The notes under the pieces were generated by a model. That model saw only the letters and a list, made by a program, of their open reading frames with translations, was not told the DNA's origin and ran no database searches. A stretch of 5,253 nucleotides of DNA from CAWACC01 sp964390695. GTDB lineage: Bacteria > Chlamydiota > Chlamydiia > Chlamydiales > Parachlamydiaceae. A program made the translations under genes and the position numbers. Positions 1 through 5,204 of this stretch are shown here, in pieces. Numbering within the stretch: position 1 is the first letter of the stretch; every line of letters begins with the position of its first letter. The DNA lies in the NCBI GenBank assembly GCA_964390695.1, contig CAYMKI010000185.1:1-5253 (forward strand), given 5' to 3'.

Positions 1-1
1 T

Positions 2-55
2 GACTACTCCAATCGCGTTACAATAAGCGCGCAATTAGAGTATGTTGGGTTTTAA
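2..55 (+). CDS. Possible 3' end of an upstream rightward gene (partial)
   Basis: Reading from base 2, one frame stays open for 17 codons, DYSNRVTISAQLEYVGF, and stops with TAA at 53-55. The other two forward frames stop at 1-3 and 24-26. The peptide alternates polar and hydrophobic residues (V, I, A, L, Y) and ends in phenylalanine, which resembles the last beta-strand of an outer-membrane barrel. However, the hydrophobic positions are one residue out of phase with the classical terminal-Phe signature. Its stop overlaps the stop of the leftward MORN gene (52-54), so the two genes would meet tail to tail. Seventeen codons can be open by chance, so this is only a suggestion. Confidence 0.25.
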   Translation, partial: DYSNRVTISAQLEYVGF

Positions 56-1059
56 AGCTTATCGATCCATTCCCGGCATTCGAGAAAATCGGGGTGTTTA
101 TTGCTGGAATTTTGGTTACTATCATTTTGCAGTCCGTAAGTGCCCTCAAAAGAGGTGCTTACCATATCTGGCTCCACCTGATCTGGCTCCACCTCATGAT
201 CCACAAATAACGATTCTGTTAAGACATGCTCCTCGATTTCCGAACGATATTTAGGGCGAAAAGCGCATAATTCCTGAGCATTATGGGCTATATCTATTAG
301 CATTGAGGCATTGTTATAAAATTTCACTGGATAGACTATTTTACCTTGATCTACAGTAAATTCAGAATGGCCTAAAGGAGTTATCTCCAGAGCATCACCG
401 TGAGGAACGTTTTTAGCATAATGAAAGAGGATTTCATTTTTATTGGGCAGAACCATACGGGCTTCTCCTTGAGGATAACCGTTAGCGTAGTTACAATAAA
501 TGATCTTGTCATTGGGGAGAAAAATCTTCGCATGGCCATTGGGTTTACCGCGGCTGTAATGTAAGTAGTAAATTTTTTTATCGTGACCTGTTATTTTAGC
601 AGGATAGGACCTCACGCCATTGACATACTCGAATTCTATGGTTCCGTAGGGATTATGTTCTTGGGCAGTCCCGTGTCTTAAACCGTTATAGCCAAAACTA
701 AATTCTATGTGTCTGTTTTTGATATTTTCAATGGCAGCACCTAGGGGACGACCATCTTTTAGAGTGTATTTTAAGATGTTTCCTAGGGCATCCACGCGTG
801 TGGCAGGTCCTTGAGGAATGTTATCAATAAAATTCAAATGGTATATTCTTCCATCTTGAGTCTTTAATGTGCCCGAGCCATTTTTTTTGCCATCCACGAA
901 GTGCACTTCTTGGAATACGTTGGACTCATAGATTTGATGAAGGCCATTAGGGAAAGAAAAAATGCGGTCCGAGAGTTTTAGGTAATTTTCTAATTTAATT
1001 TGATATAATTTTTTGTTGTAATATTCTGGATTAGATAATATTTGTTGGGTTATAAACAT
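52..1059 (-). CDS. MORN-repeat protein, function unknown
   Basis: This 335-residue protein is dominated by a periodic array at about residues 55-259. Eight or nine units of 22-23 residues follow the pattern (D/N)G-x-P-x-G-x-A-x(6-8)-G/D-x-I-x-Y-x-Y. Examples are IDNIPQGPATRV, SRGKPNGHAKIF and ANGYPQGEARMV. This is the MORN type (MORN_2/YwqK-like) of beta-hairpin repeat, which in other proteins mediates membrane or protein contacts. The N-terminal 50 residues show no signal peptide or membrane segment. The C-terminal 75 residues are acidic and Ser/Asn-rich, with a duplicated VEPDQ/VEPDM. No enzymatic domain is visible. MORN proteins are frequent in amoeba-associated chlamydiae, and a secreted effector role is possible but is only inference. 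The start at 1059 has no clear Shine-Dalgarno, but a good promoter lies 54 bp upstream. The YwqK 'antitoxin' label some pipelines give to such repeats is not supported: no toxin gene is adjacent. Confidence 0.85.
   Translation of the reverse strand: MFITQQILSNPEYYNKKLYQIKLENYLKLSDRIFSFPNGLHQIYESNVFQEVHFVDGKKNGSGTLKTQDGRIYHLNFIDNIPQGPATRVDALGNILKYTLKDGRPLGAAIENIKNRHIEFSFGYNGLRHGTAQEHNPYGTIEFEYVNGVRSYPAKITGHDKKIYYLHYSRGKPNGHAKIFLPNDKIIYCNYANGYPQGEARMVLPNKNEILFHYAKNVPHGDALEITPLGHSEFTVDQGKIVYPVKFYNNASMLIDIAHNAQELCAFRPKYRSEIEEHVLTESLFVDHEVEPDQVEPDMVSTSFEGTYGLQNDSNQNSSNKHPDFLECREWIDKL
163..194 (-). repeat. 15-bp tandem duplication inside the MORN gene
   Basis: The 14 bases ATCTGGCTCCACCT occur at 166-179 and again at 181-194, giving a period of 15 bp. 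In the leftward protein this encodes VEPDQ-VEPDM (residues 290-299) in the acidic C-terminal tail. Because the unit is a multiple of three, gain or loss of a copy keeps the frame. Confidence 0.8.
283..897 (-). repeat. MORN repeat array (8-9 units of about 23 codons)
   Basis: These bases encode residues 55-259 of the MORN protein. Units can be laid out at residues 55-77, 78-100, 101-123, 124-145, 146-168, 169-191, 192-214, 215-236 and a degenerate 237-259. The repeat is clear in protein but not as identical DNA, so it is an old, diverged array rather than a recent tandem expansion. Confidence 0.75.
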
Positions 1060-1112
1060 AAGTGTAATTATTTTCTGTAAAAATGTTAATTAATGATTGT
1101 GAGAGGTGTGTA

Positions 1113-1141
1113 TTTATAATCAAAAAAAATATAAAAATCAA
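1113..1141 (-). promoter_or_regulatory. Sigma70-like promoter for the MORN gene
   Basis: On the minus strand TTGATT (1141-1136) and TATAAA (1118-1113) are separated by exactly 17 bases. Transcription would start near 1106, giving a leader of about 47 bases before the ATG at 1059. The spacer contains an unbroken run of eight T (1129-1122), so its length could vary by slippage. The assignment rests on consensus match only. It implies that the MORN gene can be transcribed apart from ldh upstream. Confidence 0.5.
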
Positions 1142-1162
1142 TAGTGAAGTTGAAGATAAGTC

Positions 1163-2242
1163 TTAAGTTTTGAAAATAATGGGGAGGGTGCGTCTGCCGA
1201 TTTGATGCAGGATGTTGAATTCGGCAATTTCATCGGCTACCTGATGCGGGGGTTTTCTTTCTCTATCTGAGCGATTAAAGACTTCAAGCAATAAGTCGTA
1301 GATGTGATTAACTTTATCTCGGACCTTGGTGGGATTATACCCTTCGGGATCAAATTCAGCCGCGGCATTCGAAATGCCTCCGGAGTTGATGATATAGTCT
1401 GGAGCATATAAGATGCCACGTTTAGATAATTTCCAGCCATGTTCAGGGAGGGCTAGCTGGTTATTGGCGCCGCCGGCAACGGCGTGGCATTTTAGCTTAG
1501 GGATATTATCATCGTTGAGGATTCCGCCTAGGGCGCAAGGTGACAGTATATCGCATTGCAGCGAAAAAAAGTCTTTTAGTTCGCAAGCCTTGGCTCCATA
1601 GAGCAGGCAGGTATCATGCAGTTTTTTTGTATCGGTATCGCAAAGAATCAGTTCTGCGCCCTCCCAAAAGAGGATATTGCAGAGCTTGCTGCCCACACTT
1701 CCGAGTCCCTGGATGGCGATCACCTTTTTACGTAAGAAGGTGGTGTGCCAGATCTTTTGGGCAACGGCTTTAATACCTTGAAAAACTCCCCAGGCGGTAA
1801 AGCGGCTGGGGTCGCCGCTGCTTTTTTCGGTGGGCAGGGCGCAGACATAGGGGCTGTATTTTTTTAAAATTGTCATATCTTCGGTGGTGGTGCCTACATC
1901 TTCAGCAGCTATGTATTGTCCTTTGAGCGTATTGAGAACTTCAGCAAAGGCCATCAAGAGGGATTCGGATTTATCTTGTTTGGGATTGGCAATGATGACG
2001 CTTTTGCCTCCGCCGAGCCCATTTTCGACGATGGCGGATTTATAGGTCATGGCTTTGGATAGGCGCAGTACATCTGTCAAGGCTTCTTTAGGGGTAGCGT
2101 AGGGGTAAATGCGCGTTCCTCCTAGGGCGGGACCGAGCTGGCAATTGTGCAGGGCTATGAAGCAATGCAAGTTGGCTTTGGGATTAATAGCCTCGATGAC
2201 TTTGTCATATCCCGAGACGGAAATTTCTTTGATCGTGAGCAT
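1163..2242 (-). CDS. ldh: Leucine dehydrogenase
   Basis: NAD-dependent cytoplasmic enzyme that reversibly deaminates leucine, valine and isoleucine to their 2-oxo acids (Glu/Leu/Phe/Val dehydrogenase family). I start it at the ATG at 2242, giving 359 residues. This places the substrate-binding lysine in MTYK at 68 and the catalytic lysine in GGGK at 80, the same numbers as in the Bacillus enzyme, with an aligned GPALGGTR at 38-45. D115 lies in AAEDVGT. The nucleotide-binding fold is marked by IQGLGSVG (177-184) and the conserved GGANNQLA is at 257-264. An upstream in-frame ATG at 2284 would add 14 residues unlike family N-termini, and neither start has a strong Shine-Dalgarno. Length is normal and the active site intact. 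It resembles chlamydial Ldh (CT773) in LTLKEIS-like N-terminal wording. No obvious hairpin terminator follows the stop. Confidence 0.93.
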   Translation of the reverse strand: MLTIKEISVSGYDKVIEAINPKANLHCFIALHNCQLGPALGGTRIYPYATPKEALTDVLRLSKAMTYKSAIVENGLGGGKSVIIANPKQDKSESLLMAFAEVLNTLKGQYIAAEDVGTTTEDMTILKKYSPYVCALPTEKSSGDPSRFTAWGVFQGIKAVAQKIWHTTFLRKKVIAIQGLGSVGSKLCNILFWEGAELILCDTDTKKLHDTCLLYGAKACELKDFFSLQCDILSPCALGGILNDDNIPKLKCHAVAGGANNQLALPEHGWKLSKRGILYAPDYIINSGGISNAAAEFDPEGYNPTKVRDKVNHIYDLLLEVFNRSDRERKPPHQVADEIAEFNILHQIGRRTLPIIFKT

Positions 2243-2397
2243 AGTGTTTTTTGCTATAAAATTCTCTTGATTAGTAAATACCATAATTTGTATGCTATAT
2301 CCAGAATTAATTATTTATATTTATTTATTTCGCGCACTTTGATTTTATTGCCATATCTGTGTCAGGGTTGTGCGTCCATATCTTTCTTGAGGTTCCC
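2243..2397. promoter_or_regulatory. Divergent AT-rich intergenic region between ldh and the DUF2709-like gene
   Basis: This stretch must drive both the leftward ldh and the rightward cluster. It is very AT-rich around 2301-2330. On the minus strand TATAAA at 2319-2314 could be a -10 box for ldh, but the hexamer 17 bases upstream (TCAAAG) is a poor -35. On the plus strand TTGATT at 2339-2344 resembles a -35, but no -10 sits at the right distance. I cannot assign exact promoters, and I see no convincing operator palindrome. Confidence 0.35.
2389..2392 (+). promoter_or_regulatory. Shine-Dalgarno GAGG that sets the start of the DUF2709-like gene
   Basis: GAGG lies five bases before the ATG at 2398. 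It falls inside the extension that would result from the alternative in-frame GTG at 2359, so it favours the ATG. Confidence 0.6.
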
Positions 2398-3120
2398 ATG
2401 TCAAAAGTCATCATCAATGAAGATGATCAAAAAGCATTAAAGCATTTTCTAGAGGCAAACACTCCTGCCGAGCTAGTGAATACCTATCTCTTTTTTATCG
2501 AAAACAAATTTAACCTTCAACCGGTCTTGTTTCCTAAAGAGAAAAAAATATATCAAAGTGCAGAAGAAGCTGTAAAAGCCTTGGAAAAAGAAGGTAAACT
2601 ATGGCATCAAGCTGAAATAAAGATTTCGTTCAGCAATCAAGCTGTCAACGAACAAACCACAAAGCTCTACATTTGTCCTTTCTCGGGCAAGGTTTTTGGA
2701 AATAATACCCATCCCAACCCACAAGACGCGATTTACGATTGGGTGGCAAAGTGCCCTGAAAATACCGAGCGGGTCGGGGGCCTTAAGGTGAAAAGATTTT
2801 ATATCTCTGAAGATCCTGAAGTCATACAAAATTACCTGGCAAAGAACAAACCTAAAGAGCCGATTACTAAAGTCGTCTTTTCCTCGGTGTTAAGCAGCAA
2901 ATTGTTCAACAGCAAAGAAGCTGTAATTGAAGATTTTAAGAAAAACTATCTCAAGCGACTGTCTTTGTTGGAAGTGCAAAATCAAAATAAATTTGAAATC
3001 GAAGAGCATTTTTTATCCTTTATACGCAAACAATTGTCCGAGGAGAAAATTACAGCCTTTGTTGAGGCTTTGGCTGAAATCAAGGACTTTGTGCCCTATG
3101 TCGAAATGTGGATGGAGTAA
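2398..3120 (+). CDS. Conserved chlamydial hypothetical protein, probably DUF2709
   Basis: A 240-residue soluble protein with no signal peptide or membrane segment. By position directly before tsaE and by general appearance I take it as the counterpart of C. trachomatis CT538, a DUF2709-type protein restricted to Chlamydiae; this is from memory, not a search. Visible features are a helical N-terminus (1-70), a segment YICPFSGKVFGNNTHP (91-106) followed by C119, and a charged, helix-rich C-terminal half (140-240). C93, H105 and C119 could form a metal site, but that is speculation. ATG at 2398 is preferred over GTG at 2359 because GAGG precedes it at five bases and the upstream extension (hydrophobic, Cys-containing) looks like leader sequence. 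Its last 23 bases overlap tsaE, implying co-expression. Function is unknown. Confidence 0.8.
   Translation: MSKVIINEDDQKALKHFLEANTPAELVNTYLFFIENKFNLQPVLFPKEKKIYQSAEEAVKALEKEGKLWHQAEIKISFSNQAVNEQTTKLYICPFSGKVFGNNTHPNPQDAIYDWVAKCPENTERVGGLKVKRFYISEDPEVIQNYLAKNKPKEPITKVVFSSVLSSKLFNSKEAVIEDFKKNYLKRLSLLEVQNQNKFEIEEHFLSFIRKQLSEEKITAFVEALAEIKDFVPYVEMWME
3082..3086 (+). promoter_or_regulatory. Ribosome binding site for tsaE, inside the preceding gene
   Basis: AAGGA lies 11 bases before the ATG at 3098, within the end of the DUF2709-like coding sequence. The spacing is slightly long. It is the only purine-rich site near the start that yields a TsaE of normal length. Confidence 0.45.
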
Positions 3121-3574
3121 TTCCTCCCTGGATTCTGCCACCCCTTGGAGTAAAACGGTCATTTCTGCCTCTGAAGAAGAGACTCGGAGATGCGGATTCG
3201 AACTAGGTAAGCAGCTGCCCCCCAACAGCATCTTGTGTTTTTTTGGCGATTTGGGGGCCGGTAAAACGACCTTCATCAAGGGCGTCGTGGCGGCTGTAGC
3301 GGAATGTCCGCCCGAAGAGGTGAATAGCCCTACCTATGTCTATCTCAATATTTACCAGGGTAAAGTAAGCGTCTATCACTTTGATCTCTATAGACTGAGA
3401 GATGTCGATGAGTTTTTGGGGATGGGCTTTGATGAGTATCTCTTTGCCGCAGGGGTGTGCTGTCTAGAATGGTCCGAAAGGATAGAATCGATACTTCCCC
3501 CTAACTGCATACGGATCACCATCACAAATAGGGGTAACCAATCCCGTGAAATAAGTATAAGCAAAGAAATATGA
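3098..3574 (+). CDS. tsaE: tRNA threonylcarbamoyladenosine biosynthesis ATPase TsaE
   Basis: TsaE (YjeE) is the P-loop ATPase that works with TsaB and TsaD to transfer threonylcarbamoyl to A37 of ANN-decoding tRNAs. The chosen start gives 158 residues, normal for the family. The open frame reaches back to 2927, but that would overlap the previous gene by almost 200 bases and add a non-family N-terminus. Motifs in order: SASEEETRRCGFELG (23-37) as in the family N-terminus, Walker A GDLGAGKTT (50-58), SPTY (77-80), the characteristic HFDLYRL (94-100) and LEWSE (123-127). All key residues are present. About 17 residues precede the usual family start, a small extension. It overlaps the upstream gene by 23 bases and ends three bases before engB. 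TsaB and TsaD are not in this window. Confidence 0.95.
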   Translation: MSKCGWSNSSLDSATPWSKTVISASEEETRRCGFELGKQLPPNSILCFFGDLGAGKTTFIKGVVAAVAECPPEEVNSPTYVYLNIYQGKVSVYHFDLYRLRDVDEFLGMGFDEYLFAAGVCCLEWSERIESILPPNCIRITITNRGNQSREISISKEI

Positions 3575-3577
3575 GTT

Positions 3578-4210
3578 ATGCCGTTGTATTCATTTAAAAA
3601 TGCCAAATTTATCACATCAGCCTCCCAACCTAGAGATTTTCCTGTTTTGAAAGATGCGCGTGGCCATATCTTACCGGAAATAGCCGTGGCCGGCCGCTCT
3701 AACGTGGGCAAATCCAGTTTGCTGAATGATCTCTTCCAATCGAAAAACTTAGTTAAAACCTCCTCCACTCCTGGCAAGACGCAGTTGCTGAATTTTTTTA
3801 CCTTGGACGATGCGTTAAGTTTCGTGGATTTACCCGGCTATGGATATGCCGATGTGCCGTTGTCTGTGAAGAAAAAGTGGGGGCCCATGATAAAAGGCTA
3901 TTTGGAGCACCGGCAAAGTTTAAAGGTCCTTCTCTGTTTATTTGATATTCGCCGCCAACCCAATGAAGATGATTTTCAGATGTTAGAATGGGCGGCTCAC
4001 TATCAAAAAGCCGTCATCTTGGTGCTAACCAAAACAGATAAAGTGGGCCAAAGTGAAAAAGCCAAAAACACAAAAGCTATTTTAGAGGCTTTTGGAATGG
4101 CTAATTTACATTATACCCACTACTCCGTCACTAAAAACATCGGCCGAAAAAATCTGATTGCCATGCTATGTGATGCCCTTCAGGATGAAATGAGCGAAGG
4201 GGAACTGTAA
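3578..4210 (+). CDS. engB: Ribosome biogenesis GTP-binding protein EngB (YsxC/YihA)
   Basis: EngB is a small TRAFAC GTPase needed for late assembly of the 50S ribosomal subunit. The protein is 210 residues, typical for the family, with every G motif: G1 GRSNVGKSS (39-47), the switch I region TSSTPGKTQ (61-69), G3 DLPGYGYADVP (84-94), G4 TKTD (151-154) and a G5-like SVTKN (183-187). The family-typical KKKWGPMIKGYLEHRQSL follows switch II. It starts three bases after the tsaE stop with no good Shine-Dalgarno, so translation is probably coupled to tsaE. An ATG at 3571 overlaps the tsaE stop (ATGA) but is out of frame and ends after eight codons, so 3578 is the start. The Chlamydia order I remember has tsaE next to dnaQ, so engB would be an extra gene here. 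Confidence 0.96.
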   Translation: MPLYSFKNAKFITSASQPRDFPVLKDARGHILPEIAVAGRSNVGKSSLLNDLFQSKNLVKTSSTPGKTQLLNFFTLDDALSFVDLPGYGYADVPLSVKKKWGPMIKGYLEHRQSLKVLLCLFDIRRQPNEDDFQMLEWAAHYQKAVILVLTKTDKVGQSEKAKNTKAILEAFGMANLHYTHYSVTKNIGRKNLIAMLCDALQDEMSEGEL

Positions 4211-4293
4211 ACCAATCATCAAGCAAGCTGCGCGCTGGCGAGTGTCTTTGCGCATCGAATCTGCGTGGATAAAGTGTAATAATGAGGAGACAT
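4211..4293 (+). other. 83-bp spacer between engB and the exonuclease gene
   Basis: I see no clear terminator or promoter here. There is a GC-rich patch with GCGCGC at 4230-4235 but no hairpin with a T tract. TGTAAT at 4275-4280 resembles a -10 box but has no -35 partner, and a start from it would remove the ribosome binding site. Read-through from engB is the simplest reading. Confidence 0.4.
4285..4289 (+). promoter_or_regulatory. Shine-Dalgarno AGGAG for the exonuclease gene
   Basis: AGGAG stands four bases before the ATG at 4294. It lies inside the four-codon extension that an alternative ATG at 4282 would add, so it argues for 4294 as the start. It is the best Shine-Dalgarno match in the window. 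Confidence 0.6.
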
Positions 4294-5043
4294 ATGGGCA
4301 AGATAGACTCTGAAACATTTGTGTGCATCGACTGTGAAACCACCGGTTTAGATCCGAAGGCGGATAAGATCATCGAAGTGGCCGTTTCGCGGTTCACGCT
4401 GCAAGGTTCGCTGGAAGAATATGAATCCTTGATAGATCCTCAGTGCCCCATTCCCGAAAGCTCGATACTGATCCACCATATCACCCCAGAGATGGTGCAA
4501 GGCAAGCCTACAATCGATATGGTGTTGCCGCATATCCTGAAAATGATAGGTAAGCACATCATCGTTGGTCATGGCATAGGTTTCGATATCGAAATGCTGG
4601 CCAATGCTGCTGATAGGGCAGGCATACCGCATAGGCTTAGATCGAGCCGATCTTTAGATACTTTACGCATGGCCAGATTATATGGTGAAAGTCCGACTAA
4701 TTCCCTAGAGCAATTGCGCGTGCATTTTAATATCCCCTTAGAAGGGGCACATAGAGCCATGAACGATGTTATCGTTAATCGTGAAGTCTTTAGATATTTA
4801 GCGATGAGATACAAGACTACCGAACAGCTTTTTGAGATATTATCCAAGCCCATTAAGATGAAGATTATGCCTTTAGGTAAACACAAGGGAAGGCTTCTAA
4901 AAGAGATTCCGCTTCAATACTTGCAGTGGGCTGCTAATAAAGATTTTGACCAGGATTTACTGTATTCATTGCGGACGGAGATAGCGCAGCGCAAAAAGGG
5001 CAATCAGTTTACGCAAGCGGCGAGTCCCTTTAAAGATCTGTAA
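4294..5043 (+). CDS. dnaQ: DnaQ-like 3'-5' exonuclease with C-terminal DUF3820-type domain
   Basis: A 249-residue exonuclease of the DEDDh class, related to the epsilon proofreading subunit of DNA polymerase III. Exo I CIDCETTGLDP (11-21) supplies D13 and E15, Exo II GHGIGFDIEML (92-102) supplies D98, and Exo III GAHRAMNDV (151-159) supplies H153 and D158. All five catalytic residues are present. After the nuclease fold, MPLGKHKGRLLKEIP and QYLQWAANKDFDQDL (about 192-222) match the DUF3820 pattern of a small basic-aromatic domain. By memory it corresponds to C. trachomatis CT536, a second DnaQ paralogue. Whether it serves polymerase proofreading, repair or RNA trimming cannot be decided from sequence. 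The start at 4294 follows the AGGAG site. It is the last gene of the rightward cluster, with no clear terminator behind it. Confidence 0.92.
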   Translation: MGKIDSETFVCIDCETTGLDPKADKIIEVAVSRFTLQGSLEEYESLIDPQCPIPESSILIHHITPEMVQGKPTIDMVLPHILKMIGKHIIVGHGIGFDIEMLANAADRAGIPHRLRSSRSLDTLRMARLYGESPTNSLEQLRVHFNIPLEGAHRAMNDVIVNREVFRYLAMRYKTTEQLFEILSKPIKMKIMPLGKHKGRLLKEIPLQYLQWAANKDFDQDLLYSLRTEIAQRKKGNQFTQAASPFKDL

Positions 5044-5099
5044 TTTTCTCTTTATCTATATTGACGATTCTTGCCATAATTTTGTCAGCGAGATGATCC
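5044..5099. other. Unique spacer after the exonuclease gene
   Basis: This is plain AT-rich sequence. The only weak inverted match is TGAC (5062-5065) with GTCA (5084-5087), too short and too far apart to call a terminator. The spacer ends where the repeated sequence begins at 5100. Confidence 0.4.
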
Positions 5100-5147
5100 T
5101 ATATTTAATATATTGATGGAAGCAGTAAAAAAAAAAAAAAATGGAAA

Positions 5148-5174
5148 AAAATTAACCTTGAGAAAGTTAATTTT
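5148..5174. repeat. AT-rich hairpin 1 with bulged C
   Basis: AAAATTAAC (5148-5156) is perfectly complementary to GTTAATTTT (5166-5174). Inside are a bulged C (5157), two more pairs TT/AA and a GAGA loop of the GNRA type. On the minus strand the stem is followed by a T-rich tail (seven T, CCA, then 15 T), so it could serve as a weak intrinsic terminator for leftward transcription. The stem is very poor in GC. Confidence 0.6.
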
Positions 5175-5177
5175 AAA

Positions 5178-5204
5178 AAATATAACCTTGGTCAAGTTAT
5201 ATTT
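5178..5204. repeat. AT-rich hairpin 2, sister of hairpin 1
   Basis: AAATATAAC (5178-5186) is perfectly complementary to GTTATATTT (5196-5204). The apex has the same design as hairpin 1: bulged C at 5187, TT/AA pairs and a four-base loop GGTC. It begins 30 bases after hairpin 1. The two stems differ at two adjacent pairs, each difference being matched on the other arm. Confidence 0.6.

Noticed and set aside
11..36. Inverted CGCG...CGCG pair beyond the MORN gene stop, as a possible terminator
   Set aside because: The stem is only four pairs plus two with bulges, and no T tract follows on the minus strand.
52..1059. Antitoxin of a YwqK-type toxin-antitoxin pair
   Set aside because: Only the MORN-type repeat is shared; there is no adjacent toxin candidate and the gene is much longer.
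1237..1773. Open frames on both strands inside ldh (1237-1440 minus, 1413-1601 plus, 1540-1773 plus)
   Set aside because: They lie wholly within a well-supported enzyme gene, have no family motifs or ribosome binding sites, and read like shadows.
2359..2397. GTG at 2359 as start of the DUF2709-like protein
   Set aside because: It would place the good GAGG site inside the gene and add 13 residues without family character.
2927..3097. Long N-terminal extension of TsaE from 2927
   Set aside because: It overlaps the previous gene in another frame and its residues do not look like TsaE; the 158-residue form fits the family.
3571..3597. ATG overlapping the tsaE stop (ATGA) as a gene start
   Set aside because: It is out of frame with engB and ends after eight codons.
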